Shown here: positions 31,867 through 40,881 of the stretch, piece by piece | How the letters are laid out: the number at the start of each line of letters is the position of its first letter | Position numbering within the stretch: the stretch's first letter is position 1 | NCBI RefSeq assembly: GCF_009377345.1 | Contig: NZ_WBSL01000016.1 | Span: 1 to 42,956 of the forward strand | DNA length: 42,956 nt | Direction: 5' to 3' | From: Deinococcus terrestris | GTDB lineage: Bacteria; Deinococcota; Deinococci; Deinococcales; Deinococcaceae | Notes under the pieces: generated by a model | Told to the model about the DNA's origin: nothing | What the model saw: only the letters and a program-made list of their open reading frames with translations | Database searches by the model: none | Made by a program: the position numbers and the translations under genes

Positions 31867-32283
31867 TCACAGGCCAGGAATCTGCCCGGGTAGCCTTCGG
31901 GGCCGCCACAGGACCATCCGCCAGGCGAAGGCCAGCGTCAGTCCCGTCAAGACCAGCACCACCACCCACGCCACGCCGGGAAGCTCCCCTACCAGCGTTA
32001 CCCGGCCCAGCGACGCCGCGGCCGACATGAGGCACAGCAAGTTCCCCAGGCCCAGCGGTCGCCCGTAGATCCCGCCGATGGGGTTGCCGCGCCCCCACCA
32101 GTTGATGACGCCCAGGCCCAGCAGCCCACTCGCGGCGAGTTGTGCCAGCGCCTCACCGGCCACGGAGGGCGCGCCGAGCCAGGCGGCGGTTAGGCCGGCC
32201 GCGAACAGCAGAGGCAGACCGAGCGTGAACAGCAGCGCGGCACTCGCAGTCAAGAGCCAGCGTCCGGCAGCATCCTGGGGCAT
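31867..32283 (-). CDS. Small integral membrane protein
   Basis: A 138-residue protein with about four hydrophobic helices (roughly residues 10-33, 44-60, 75-95 and 100-123) and a basic C-terminal tail (WRPRRLPGQIPGL). A loop, NWWGRGNPIGGIYGRPLGLGN, links the middle helices. The start is ATG 32283. It is divergent from an HTH regulator whose start is 31 bp away. No transporter family recognised. Confidence 0.72.
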   Translation of the reverse strand: MPQDAAGRWLLTASAALLFTLGLPLLFAAGLTAAWLGAPSVAGEALAQLAASGLLGLGVINWWGRGNPIGGIYGRPLGLGNLLCLMSAAASLGRVTLVGELPGVAWVVVLVLTGLTLAFAWRMVLWRPRRLPGQIPGL

Positions 32284-32313
32284 GCAGGCACCTTGCCGTA
32301 TCCTCAACTTGCT

Positions 32314-33000
32314 GTGCAAGACGTCCCAGAAAGTAGGCCTTACCGCGTCGACAGCGCCCTCCAGGCGCGATTGCTTATGGACCGCGCGTGGCTGCGGCTG
32401 CTCGATGTGTTCACGCCCGAGGCGCGGGGCATAGCCGACGCCGCCCGCACGCTCGGTGTGACAACCGAATGGCTCTTCAAGCGCGTCCGGCGCCTCGAGC
32501 GTGCCGGACTGCTTACCGTGCAGGACAGCCGACCGCGAGCGGGCCGCGCGGTGCGACTGTACCGCGCAACCTCGGACACTTTTTTCGTGCCGTTCTCGCT
32601 GGTGCCGCCCGAGACGGTCGGTCGGCACAACCGCGCGCAGCACCTCGAGCTGTTCGAGACAGCGATTGGGCGGACGTTCCAGCGCGCACCGTTCGACCAG
32701 CATGGGTGGGGCTTCGTCACGGCCCATGCGCCCAGCGGCGACGTGTTCTTCCGGATCATGCGGGAAGACGGCGTCCTGTGGACCGACCTGGGCGAGGCGG
32801 CGCCGGTGATGGTGAGCGGGTGGCACCTGCTGCACCTCTCGCCGGGCGACGCACGCGAACTGCAGGGGGAACTGCGCGCGTTGCACGATCGGTACGCGGG
32901 CCGCGCGGGCGAGGTGCCGTTCCTGCTGGGCATCTTCCTGGCCGACACCACGAACGTCCCTGGACTGGAGCACGCCCGCGAGGACAGCGGCGACGCCTGA
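32314..33000 (+). CDS. ArsR-like winged-helix transcriptional regulator
   Basis: A 228-residue regulator. The N-terminal winged helix ARGIADAARTLGVTTEWLFKRVRRLERAGLLTVQ is followed by a hinge PRAGRAVRLYRAT and a ligand-binding-like C-terminal domain (VSGWHLLHLSPGDARELQGELRALHDRY). The start GTG 32314 lies nine bases after TATCCT; TTG 32293 is an alternative. It most likely controls the divergent membrane gene through their shared 30-bp intergenic region. No metal-binding cysteines are present. Confidence 0.78.
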   Translation: MQDVPESRPYRVDSALQARLLMDRAWLRLLDVFTPEARGIADAARTLGVTTEWLFKRVRRLERAGLLTVQDSRPRAGRAVRLYRATSDTFFVPFSLVPPETVGRHNRAQHLELFETAIGRTFQRAPFDQHGWGFVTAHAPSGDVFFRIMREDGVLWTDLGEAAPVMVSGWHLLHLSPGDARELQGELRALHDRYAGRAGEVPFLLGIFLADTTNVPGLEHAREDSGDA

Positions 33001-33021
33001 GAGTCAGGATAAGGGTGTCAG

Positions 33022-33033
33022 CGGGTATACCCG
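33022..33033. promoter_or_regulatory. 12-bp palindrome with GGGTATACCC core (right)
   Basis: CGGGTATACCCG lies 22 bp after the regulator stop codon. It shares the 10-bp core of the palindrome at 31824-31839, 1.2 kb away. Confidence 0.6.
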
Positions 33034-33218
33034 AGCCTGAGGTCAGAAGCAGGACTCTTTCGTCGGTCACCGGATCAACGGCCGTAGGGTGTACGGGCAG
33101 GCATCAGGGATTTGGGACCAGTCAACGGTGGCCAGCCCCACTGCCTCAGCTCCCGGAACAAAGCTTGCGAACGGATGCAGCATGCAGTCGGCCAACGCGA
33201 TTTCGCTACGCCGAGTGA

Positions 33219-33224
33219 TAGAAT
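33219..33224 (+). promoter_or_regulatory. -10 box of the ars operon
   Basis: TAGAAT lies seven bases before the arsR ATG at 33232, with no ribosome site between. The operator is expected around this position but no long dyad is evident. Confidence 0.6.
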
Positions 33225-33231
33225 CCAGTTG

Positions 33232-33558
33232 ATGACTGCCGCGGCTTCCCCTGAACCACAGACCCTGACTGTCCTCAAGGCGCTGGCGAACAACATCCGC
33301 TATGAGATCGTCCGGATCCTGGCGCGGGGCGAGCGCTGCGTCTGCGACCTGGAGGCCGCGCTGAATCTGCCGCAAAGCAAGGTCTCCTATCACTTGGCGG
33401 CTCTGCGCGACGCTGGCCTGATTGTCGGGGAACAACGCGGTAAAAACAGCTTCTACCGCCTGTTGCCGGAGCCGCTGTACCTGCTGGGTGGCGAGCTGCT
33501 GCGCGACATCTACCTCGCTGAACTACCCCTGACCTATCAATCTGGGCCGGTGTGTTAG
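33232..33558 (+). CDS. arsR: Arsenic-responsive repressor ArsR
   Basis: A 108-residue winged helix with the As(III) site Cys36-Val-Cys38 in ERCVCDLEAALNLPQSKVSYHLAALRDAGL, the classic ArsR motif in the recognition region. It binds the ars promoter and is released by arsenite or antimonite. It is the first gene of a five-gene operon. The stop codon TAG doubles as the start of TAGGTT, a -10-like box for arsC. Confidence 0.94.
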   Translation: MTAAASPEPQTLTVLKALANNIRYEIVRILARGERCVCDLEAALNLPQSKVSYHLAALRDAGLIVGEQRGKNSFYRLLPEPLYLLGGELLRDIYLAELPLTYQSGPVC

Positions 33559-33567
33559 GTTGCGAGT

Positions 33568-34029
33568 ATGCTCCGTGTCCTGATTCTCTGCACCCACAAT
33601 TCCGCCCGCTCCCAGATGGCCGAAGCCCTAACCCGGGCCGCTGCCCAGCGCCTCGGACTTGACCTCGAAGTGCAGTCCGCCGGAACCGAGGCCACCCGGG
33701 TCAAGGATGACGCCAAGACCGTCATGGCTGAGATCGGCCTGAACCTCGACGGACAGACCAGCAAGACGCTCTGGGACGTGCCGGACTGGCAGAACTTCGA
33801 TTATGTGATCACGGTCTGCGACTCCGCTGCTGAAGCCTGCCCGGCCTATCCAGGCAAGACGCACCGCTTGCATTACCCCTTTGTCGATCCCTCGGGCGGG
33901 AGCTTGGACCGCTGGCGAGAGGTCCGTGACCAGCTTGAAGGGCAGTTCGGCGCCTTCGTGCAGGCCCTGGGGGACGGGCAGCCCGTGCCCGCGAGCTACG
34001 ACGACAATCCCGCCGTGAACGCCCAGTAA
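33568..34029 (+). CDS. arsC: Thioredoxin-type arsenate reductase ArsC
   Basis: A 153-residue low-molecular-weight phosphatase-fold enzyme. The P-loop Cys8-THNSARS and the resolving Cys84 and Cys91 in [17 protein letters not shown] match the pI258-type mechanism, in which the disulfide is recycled by thioredoxin. It reduces arsenate to arsenite for ArsB. TAGGTT lies six bases upstream, giving a possible internal leaderless promoter. Confidence 0.95.
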   Translation: MLRVLILCTHNSARSQMAEALTRAAAQRLGLDLEVQSAGTEATRVKDDAKTVMAEIGLNLDGQTSKTLWDVPDWQNFDYVITVCDSAAEACPAYPGKTHRLHYPFVDPSGGSLDRWREVRDQLEGQFGAFVQALGDGQPVPASYDDNPAVNAQ

Positions 34030-34034
34030 GCCTG

Positions 34035-35333
<1,299 letters not shown>

Positions 35334-35347
35334 TGAAGGAGGAAGGC

Positions 35348-35767
35348 ATGAATGTCCCATCGGTTCTGTTCATCTGCACCGGCAACACCGCCCGCTCCCA
35401 GATGGCCCAGGTCCTGCTCGAACACCACGGCGCGGAGCGCTTCCGGGTCATGTCCGCGGGGCTGGAGCCGGGCGAGGTCAATCCGCTCACCCGGCAGGTG
35501 CTGGAGGAACGGGGCCTGCCCACGGGCCATCTTCAGGCCAAGGGCGTGCGTCCTTTGCTGGGAGAGCATTTCACCTACGTCATCACCGTTTGCGACCGGG
35601 CAGAGCAGAACTGCCCCATTTTCCCGCACGCCTCTTACCGGCTCTCCTGGGCCTTCCCGGATCCGGCCGCCGCCCAGGGCAGCGAGGAGGAACGCCTCGC
35701 CGTCTTCCGGCAGGTGCGCGAGGAGATTGAAGCGAAAGTACAGTCGTGGGTGCAGGTGGGCGCATGA
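35348..35767 (+). CDS. arsC: Second arsenate reductase (LMW phosphatase family)
   Basis: A 139-residue paralogue with Cys10-TGNTARS and Cys82/Cys89 in VITVCDRAEQNCPIFP, so all three catalytic cysteines are kept. It is diverged from the first ArsC (the P-loop reads CTGNTARSQMA rather than [11 protein letters not shown]). GAAGGAGGAAGGC precedes the ATG, a strong ribosome site unlike the leaderless first gene. It may act on arsenate with different kinetics or be a tyrosine phosphatase-like variant. It overlaps the next gene by ATGA. Confidence 0.92.
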   Translation: MNVPSVLFICTGNTARSQMAQVLLEHHGAERFRVMSAGLEPGEVNPLTRQVLEERGLPTGHLQAKGVRPLLGEHFTYVITVCDRAEQNCPIFPHASYRLSWAFPDPAAAQGSEEERLAVFRQVREEIEAKVQSWVQVGA

Positions 35768-36486
35768 GAATCGCGGTGTTCGGTGACGTGCACGGGAACC
35801 GCTTCGCGCTGGAGGCGGTCGCGCAGGACATCGAGCGGCACGCACCGGACGCCTGGGTGAACCTTGGGGACCAGGTGTTCGGCGGAGCAGATCCGGCCGG
35901 CGCCTGGCAATTGCAACAGCAGCTCAAATCCGGATACGGGGTGTTGGAGGTGCGGGGAAACACCGACGAGCGCCTGGGCCACCCTCTGACCGCGACGACC
36001 CAGAAGCGGGAGATGCTGGCGTGGCTGCATGCCGTGCTGCCGGAAGGTGCGGGCGCCGCCGTGGCAAGCCTACCGACCCGTGTGACCTTAGCAGACGGCG
36101 CAGTGATGGCCGCCCACGGCACACCAGACAGTGCCTGGGAGTACCTGCTGCGCGACGGCAAGGCCTGGGCCAGCGACGACCTCGTCCGGGAGCGGCTGGG
36201 GGACACAGGCGCCGCGCGGATGGTGATCGTGGGGCACTCGCACCTGGAACATGTCCGGCAGCTCGGGGACCTGACCGTGGTGAACGCCGGTGCGGTCAGT
36301 CGCCAGAAGGACGGCTCGCCACTGGCCCGCTGGGTTCTGCTGGAGGGCGAAGGGCAGGGATGGAACGTCACCTTCCGGCGGGTGCCCTACGACGTGGAGG
36401 CGGCCGCCAGGTGGGCCGAAGAGCACGCGCACAAGGGAGAAAAGGAAGCCGCGCAGCTCCGCACGGGCCAGTCGAGAAAGCACTGA
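35764..36486 (+). CDS. Metallophosphoesterase of the YfcE/MJ0936 type
   Basis: A 240-residue calcineurin-like phosphoesterase. The metal motifs are GDVHGNRFAL, NLGDQVFGG, VRGNTDE, AAHG and GHSHLEHVRQ, followed by NAGAVSRQKDG. Usual substrates are phosphodiesters. It is the last gene of the ars operon and translationally coupled to arsC2; such enzymes recur in ars clusters, but the function there is not established. A GC-rich stem (36489-36513) follows the stop. Confidence 0.92.
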   Translation: MRIAVFGDVHGNRFALEAVAQDIERHAPDAWVNLGDQVFGGADPAGAWQLQQQLKSGYGVLEVRGNTDERLGHPLTATTQKREMLAWLHAVLPEGAGAAVASLPTRVTLADGAVMAAHGTPDSAWEYLLRDGKAWASDDLVRERLGDTGAARMVIVGHSHLEHVRQLGDLTVVNAGAVSRQKDGSPLARWVLLEGEGQGWNVTFRRVPYDVEAAARWAEEHAHKGEKEAAQLRTGQSRKH

Positions 36487-36571
36487 TGTTGGCGGGGGCC
36501 GCCGGTCCCCGCTGAGCCTGGAGCTCCCTGGGCGGCGAAGTTCAGCACGTTGCCCCGCCGCATCAGGTGTC

Positions 36572-38140
36572 CTACCGCCGCGCAAGGGCCTGACGCACCT
36601 CGATCACGCTGACGCTCCCCTCGGGGTCACGGGTGTAGTCCACACTGGGCTCCCCCTCGTTGGCGACGAGCAGCCGCGACCCGTCCGGGGTGAAGGTCAG
36701 CATGTCGGGGAGGGCGCCCACCTCCACCGGACGCGCTCGCTCGGTCCCGTCCACGTTCAGGAACACCACCCGGCCACTGGCCTGACGGTCCGCGTCGTTC
36801 TGGACCGCCACCGCCACCACGCCGCCCTGCACGGCCACACTGTTGCCCTGTCCGCCGTAGGGGGCCAGGGGCACCGATTTCACCAGGGTGGGCCGGGTAG
36901 GATCGGCCACGTCGAGGATGTCCAGGGCTGCGGCAGCCCCGTTGACCACGAAGACGCGCCGACTCTGCGGGTCGTAGGCGGGGATCTCGGCGGCGCCCGC
37001 TCCCACGGCCCCGGGAGCGCGGTAACGGCCCCGCACGCTCAGCGCTCCCTCTGGCCCCACGCGGTAGAGCGTGGTCGTGTTGCTGCCCTCGTTGGCGACG
37101 ATCAGCAGGGGCTGCCCATCCGGGCTCTGTGAGGCGGGCACGAATACCAGTCCCTCGGGGGCCAGGTCGCCCGCCAGCGGGTCGGTCCTGGGGTCGCGCG
37201 TGAAGTCGCGGGTGTTGAGGTACTCCGCCACCGTGGGGGCTGTGGGGACGCTCACGTCCAGCACCAGAACGCCGCCCACCCGCTCCAGGCCCACGAAGGC
37301 GAAGGTCCGCCCCCCCACCTTCCCGACCGTGACGCCCTCGGGTTCAGGCCCCTTGTTGTCGCTGCGGTTGTCGGGCGCAGTGCTGTCACTGTTGGCGTTG
37401 AAGTGCCCCGGCAGGCGGCGGGCCGTCTCCTGCTCGATCAGGTCGCCGCTGTCGTACAGCCGCGTACCCTGCGCGTCGAGGATGCTGACCGAACGGCCGC
37501 CGAAGGCGTACAGGGCGTCGTGGTCCCCATCGCCATCGGTGTCGCCCAGCGTGCGGGTGACGGTCAGGCGGCCCAGCGCCGTGTCCGCTTGCAGCTCGGC
37601 CGCGTTGGGAAATGCGGCCGGATCGAGCTTGAGCTTGCCCACTGTCACCTCCTCTTTGTAGCCGTCGTAGTCCCGGGCATCCCCCTCGTTGGCGGTGATC
37701 AGGTAGGTCTGGCCCCCCACGTCGAAGGCGGCCACCGCATCGGGCTGGTACAGGCCCCGAACCGGCACGGGGCGGATGTTCACGCCGTCTTTGTCACTGG
37801 GGTCCAGGCCCGCGTCCGCCGCAGAGTGATCCTTGAATCCCAGCGGCACCAGCCCCGTGACCTTCAGTGTCCTGAGGTCGAGCCGGACCAGGGCGTTGTT
37901 TTCCTGGAGGGTGACCCAGGCATGGCGGCCATCCGGGGAGACGGCGATGGACTCGGGTTCGAGGTCCTGGCTGGCGCTCGCCCCCGGACCGAAGACCCGG
38001 ATGCCCTGTGCCCGCAGCGCGGCCTCCTGGCCGTTGAAGGCCCGGAAATCGAGGGTGGTGACCAGCGGAGCCGGGTCCGTCACCAGCCCGCATCCGCTCA
38101 ACAGGCCCACACTCAGGATCGCCGCCATCGCTCGCTTCAT
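36572..38140 (-). CDS. Choice-of-anchor I-type beta-propeller lipoprotein (alkaline-phosphatase-like)
   Basis: A 522-residue extracytoplasmic protein. The N-terminus MKRAMAAILSVGLLSGCGLV is a lipoprotein signal with lipobox LSGC. The rest is a beta-propeller with repeated ESIAVSPDGRHAWVTLQ, ITANEGDARDYDGY, PEGVTVGKVGGRTFAFVGLERVGGV and TFTPDGSRLLVANEGEPS blocks, including a calcium-loop-like DTDGDGDHD. Relatives are annotated as choice-of-anchor I or phytase/alkaline-phosphatase-like proteins. The start ATG 38140 is chosen by the signal peptide. A strongly folded 310-bp region lies upstream. Confidence 0.85.
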   Translation of the reverse strand: MKRAMAAILSVGLLSGCGLVTDPAPLVTTLDFRAFNGQEAALRAQGIRVFGPGASASQDLEPESIAVSPDGRHAWVTLQENNALVRLDLRTLKVTGLVPLGFKDHSAADAGLDPSDKDGVNIRPVPVRGLYQPDAVAAFDVGGQTYLITANEGDARDYDGYKEEVTVGKLKLDPAAFPNAAELQADTALGRLTVTRTLGDTDGDGDHDALYAFGGRSVSILDAQGTRLYDSGDLIEQETARRLPGHFNANSDSTAPDNRSDNKGPEPEGVTVGKVGGRTFAFVGLERVGGVLVLDVSVPTAPTVAEYLNTRDFTRDPRTDPLAGDLAPEGLVFVPASQSPDGQPLLIVANEGSNTTTLYRVGPEGALSVRGRYRAPGAVGAGAAEIPAYDPQSRRVFVVNGAAAALDILDVADPTRPTLVKSVPLAPYGGQGNSVAVQGGVVAVAVQNDADRQASGRVVFLNVDGTERARPVEVGALPDMLTFTPDGSRLLVANEGEPSVDYTRDPEGSVSVIEVRQALARR

Positions 38141-38240
38141 GGACACACCGTAGGGGCCAATCTTCACGTCCCGGTCAGCTGCTTCGGCGAGGTCACCCTG
38201 CCCACGGCCGGGAAGGAGCCGACGGTCTCCTGACGAAGCC

Positions 38241-38389
38241 GCGGCAGGGTTCGGGTGGGCCGCACACGCTGCCGCCCGATGGAGGACGCGTCCCGCCTCG
38301 CCTGTACCGGGACGCACGAGCAGGAACCAGTGGAGGTCCGGTGCAACTCCGGACGCCTGCATCAGCCAGGGAGCCGAAAGGCTCCCTTT
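38241..38389 (+). ncRNA. Candidate structured RNA (sRNA or riboswitch-like)
   Basis: About 149 nt with four perfect stems in series, ending in an intrinsic terminator with a TTT tail. There is no plus-strand gene to regulate downstream: the next gene, ending at 38450, is on the minus strand. An independent small RNA or an orphaned riboswitch is therefore possible. The same stems exist on the minus strand, where the RNA would be the 5' UTR of the lipoprotein gene. Strand and identity are uncertain. Confidence 0.35.
38368..38389 (+). terminator. Intrinsic terminator
   Basis: AGGGAGCC-GAAA-GGCTCCCT with a GNRA loop and a TTT tail. It ends the candidate structured RNA. Confidence 0.65.
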
Positions 38390-38408
38390 CGTCTGGCGCC
38401 CATGCAAA

Positions 38409-38434
38409 GCCCCCGGTCAGCAGTGACCGGGGGC
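38409..38434 (-). terminator. Intrinsic terminator of the secreted protein gene
   Basis: Exact 11-bp stem GCCCCCGGTCA/TGACCGGGGGC with a GCAG loop. On the minus strand it is followed by TTTG, just beyond the stop at 38450. Confidence 0.75.
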
Positions 38435-38449
38435 AGGTGGACCCGCGGC

Positions 38450-39064
38450 TCAGTTGCCGTCGAAGATGCCCGGAAAGAGGGTCCGGGCTGGCGTCAGGCT
38501 CTTGCTGGCTGTCCAGTACGGCAGGCCGGGGGTGGCGTTTCGCACGAGAAAGCGCCCGGACTCGCTGACGGTCATCACGGCGTTCCAGCCCGCCCGGAGC
38601 GTGAGGTCGTAGTGGGTGTTCAGGCCGGTGCAGCGGCCACGAATGGTCGCGACGCGGTCGCTGTACATCCACTGGGACCGCCGGGTGGGGTCATGGGGAT
38701 GATCCGCCTGGGCCAGCAGGGTCACCGCATTCCGGGCGGGCTGAAAAACCATCAACTGCTCCGCGACGTAGGTCCGGGGCTCGCTGGGAGTGCTGCGGAC
38801 GCCGGGACACAGGCCCGCAGGACGCACAGGAGGCCGGAACCCATCGGGAATGCTGAGGCTGAAGAAGTTGCCCTGCAAGTTGCCCATTCCCACGATCCGT
38901 CCCTGGGCCAGGTTCGTGAGCAGGACCAGGGCGCGCTTTCCCTGGCCGACCGAGAGGTTGCGAATCTCCCCCTGGATGCCGACAGCATGGGCAAGCCCAG
39001 ACAGGGGCAGCAGGGCGCCGATCAAGAGACGACGGCCGACAGCGGGGAAGGTGAACTGTGACAC
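38450..39064 (-). CDS. Secreted hypothetical protein
   Basis: A 204-residue protein. The N-terminus FPAVGRRLLIGALLPLSGLAHA is a clear signal peptide. The mature part has two cysteines (AGLCPG; GRCTG) and ends in LFPGIFDGN. It looks beta-rich, and no enzymatic motif was found. ATG 39064 is followed by a basic signal; CCCCATTGTGTCAC precedes it, with no clear ribosome site. No family recognised. Confidence 0.68.
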   Translation of the reverse strand: MSQFTFPAVGRRLLIGALLPLSGLAHAVGIQGEIRNLSVGQGKRALVLLTNLAQGRIVGMGNLQGNFFSLSIPDGFRPPVRPAGLCPGVRSTPSEPRTYVAEQLMVFQPARNAVTLLAQADHPHDPTRRSQWMYSDRVATIRGRCTGLNTHYDLTLRAGWNAVMTVSESGRFLVRNATPGLPYWTASKSLTPARTLFPGIFDGN

Positions 39065-39143
39065 AATGGGGACAGTAGGGGAGGAAGATCAGCGCTTCAT
39101 CAGTCTTTCTTTTCTCCCAGGAGTCAGGCCAATCTGGGCCTCA

Positions 39144-39211
39144 GGACGCCGGACCGGGAGTGGAAACTTTTCGGTGCCTTCCGAAAAGTTGGAACGTGAG
39201 GTCCGGCGTCC
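39144..39211. repeat. Long two-tier inverted repeat
   Basis: Outer 12-bp arms GGACGCCGGACC (39144-39155) and GGTCCGGCGTCC (39200-39211); inner 10-bp arms AACTTTTCGG (39165-39174) and CCGAAAAGTT (39181-39190); loop TGCCTT. The two tiers are separated by a symmetric 9+9 internal loop. It lies in the spacer upstream of the secreted protein gene and downstream of a small hypothetical gene. It could be a REP-like or MITE-like element, or a structured RNA. Confidence 0.75.
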
Positions 39212-39250
39212 TTCTTCGCTCGGTTGATCTGGGAATCAACGGCGGTGGAC

Positions 39251-39514
39251 TCAGCTCTCGGTGTCTGGTTCGAGGCCTTCCGTCCGCGCGAGGTGCCGGT
39301 TGGTCTCGACCACCTCGGCTCCGGAACCCACCAGGGCTTCGACTTCCTCGGCATCCAGCCCTTCCCCGCTTGGAACAGGCGCGGGGGGTGCTGGACGGTT
39401 CGCTGCGTCGGTGGGGGCCGGCCCCTGCTCCGCCGGGGCCGGGTCGGTCGCCTCATGGTCAGGGTGGACGCTGAGCAGGGGACCAGGGGGCAGGGGGCGG
39501 TCATCAGGGGCCAT
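39251..39514 (-). CDS. Small Pro/Ala-rich hypothetical protein
   Basis: An 87-residue protein. The low-complexity Pro/Ala-rich first half (APAEQGPAPTDAANRPAPPAPVP) is followed by an ordered acidic tail, GLDAEEVEALVGSGAEVVETNRHLAR. Start ATG 39514, with a weak ribosome site. Codon use is that of a real gene, but no family is recognised. It is probably cytoplasmic. Confidence 0.5.
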   Translation of the reverse strand: MAPDDRPLPPGPLLSVHPDHEATDPAPAEQGPAPTDAANRPAPPAPVPSGEGLDAEEVEALVGSGAEVVETNRHLARTEGLEPDTES

Positions 39515-39594
39515 GGCCTCAGCCTGCTTCTGGAATGTCAGGGCAGTCTGCCCTTCAGCTCAAGTGGGGATGAAGGCCAGGGGCAGGAGGTCCG

Positions 39595-39987
39595 TCAGGC
39601 CTGGTCGGAGGCCCGGACGGTCAGGACCGGTACGGGCGACCTCCGAACCACCGCCTCTGCCACCGAGCCCAGGATGAAATGGGACAGCCCCTGCCGGGCG
39701 TGCGTGCCCATCACAATCAACTCCACGTCCTTTTCCCGTGCAGCGTTCAGGATTTCGTTCACCGGGTCCCCCAGAGCCAGAGCGAAGGTTTCACGCTCCT
39801 GCAACTGGTCTTCCAGCTCTGTGAGTGCCTGCGCGTTCCCACCCAGCCTTGCTCCGGACCCCAGCAGCTCCAGGGCCGGGGGAGGGGCCAGGCGTTGAGG
39901 CTGAACGTACAGCAGCGTCCGCACCGCACCCGGGAACCGGACCCGCGCGGTCTCCAGGGCCTGCCAGGCTGAGGGCGAGAACAGGAA
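39595..39987 (-). pseudogene. Universal stress protein (UspA) gene, 5'-truncated
   Basis: The frame encodes the C-terminal two thirds of UspA: LLYVQPQ, ALGDPVNEILNAAREKDVELIVMGTHARQG and LSHFILGSVAEAVVRRSPVPVLTV, with the nucleotide-binding G-x2-G-x9-G-S pattern near the end. The normal N-terminus ('ILVPTDGS') is missing. Upstream the frame reads AWQALETARVRFPGAVR, then meets TGA at 39988-39990, and the DNA switches to the tail of a different gene. GTG 39924 could still start a short product. It is most likely a rearrangement scar. Confidence 0.7.
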
Positions 39988-40230
39988 TCAGGAAGACAGC
40001 ACCAGCCGATCTGAGGATGGAGCGTCCCTTGTCCTGAGCACTGACGGGGCCACCGACGTAATCTCCTGGGGCATCCGTCATGTTGACGTACTGGGTGCTC
40101 CCATAGGCACAGACCGGAACGCTCTGCCCGTTCACCGTCAGACTGGCTTCCGTCGCCGTTGTGTCGCCTGCCTGCAAGGTGGCCGCAATGAGGGGAAGCC
40201 CTACCTGCCGGGCGTCCAGGCCCGGGCATG
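39979..40230 (-). pseudogene. C-terminal fragment of a secreted protein, split by an IS3 remnant
   Basis: The reverse frame reads GLPLIAATLQAGDTTATEAS, LTVNGQSVPVCAYGSTQYVN, MTDAPGDYVGGP and SAQDKGRSILRSAGAVFLIP. It is joined on the left to UspA sequence and on the right to the IS3 end at 40231. Together with the signal-peptide part at 40531-40789 it looks like one secreted protein gene cut by the IS. That the two halves belong together is inference from order, strand and style. Confidence 0.45.
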
Positions 40231-40530
40231 TGGAGTGCCCCCCGAAAACTGGACGGTCAGGACTAGAGACTCAGGCTCGCCCCCAGCCATAGGCTGGAAA
40301 GTGAGGCGACCTCTATGAAAACCCGTCAGTTCTCCGAAGACCAGATCATCAAGCTGCTCCAGGACGCCAAAAAGGGCGACAAGCCTGTCGAGGAGCTTTG
40401 CCGCGACCTGGGATGCAGCACCGCGTCCTACTACACCTGGAAGAAGAAGTACGGCGACACTACCCCCGACGAAGCCAAACGGCTTCGTCGCTTGGAGAAG
40501 GAGAACGCTCGTCTCCTGCGGATCGTCGCC
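40231..40530 (+). mobile_element. IS3-family left-end remnant
   Basis: It starts TGGAGTGCCCCCCGAAAACT, a typical IS3 (IS2/IS407-like) terminus. It carries most of orfA and stops at the codon for Ala72. The right end and all of orfB are missing, so the copy is dead. It splits a reverse-strand secreted protein gene. Confidence 0.7.
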
Positions 40531-40566
40531 TGCACACGCGTTTCCCGACTTCCTCGCCACTTTTGA
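40315..40566 (+). pseudogene. Truncated IS3-family transposase orfA
   Basis: The first 72 residues (MKTRQFSEDQIIKLLQDAKK, CRDLGCSTASYYTWKKKYGD, KRLRRLEKENARLLRIVA) are an IS3 orfA helix-turn-helix with leucine zipper. The remaining 11 residues read through into flanking DNA (CTRVSRLPRHF). orfA usually continues with an -EQ-x-L-D-I-x-x-L-K-E-type tail and the orfB frameshift, both absent here. Confidence 0.82.
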
Positions 40567-40789
40567 CCCCTAGAGAGGGCTGCAGGCTGGCGCCGCCCGT
40601 CATCTCGGCGAAGCTCAGAGCAACGGCCGCCGTATTTCCAGCCGGATCACGCAGCTGGTAGGCGACGTTTCCCCTGGACAGGGCAGAGGTTCCGTTTCCC
40701 AGCAGGCCCCACAGGTTCACCTCTCCAGCCTGAGCACCGGCGGAGAGAGCCGTTAGTGCCAACGCTAGTGCACGCAGGCTGCGGTTCAC
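40531..40789 (-). pseudogene. N-terminal fragment of a secreted protein, split by an IS3 remnant
   Basis: From GTG 40789 the frame reads NRSLRALALALTALSAGAQA (a signal peptide) then GEVNLWGLLGNGTSALSRGN and VAYQLRDPAGNTAAVALSFAEMT. It runs into the IS3 remnant at 40531. The probable other half lies at 39979-40230. The product is unknown; the style is that of a surface or periplasmic beta protein. Confidence 0.5.
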
Positions 40790-40881
40790 CTCATACCGAT
40801 TCCCGTTCTCTCTTCGGTCGCAAATGCAACAGCGTGGCCAAGCTGAAGAATTGGCTCTCGAACCCACTCCAGCGAGATCTG

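Larger units (their letters stand above)
38141..38449. other. Strongly folded intergenic region upstream of the lipoprotein gene
   Basis: No gene. On the plus strand four consecutive stems occur: GCGGCAG/CTGCCGC (38241-38275), GCGTCCCG/CGGGACGC (38288-38315), GCAGG/CCTGC (38320-38360) enclosing GTCCGG/CCGGAC, and a terminator stem (38368-38389). The loop sequence CCGGTGCAACTCCGG resembles the cobalamin-riboswitch L5 region. On the minus strand GTCAGGAGACC (38222-38232) resembles a B12 box. Neither strand gives a full riboswitch by eye. Confidence 0.4.
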
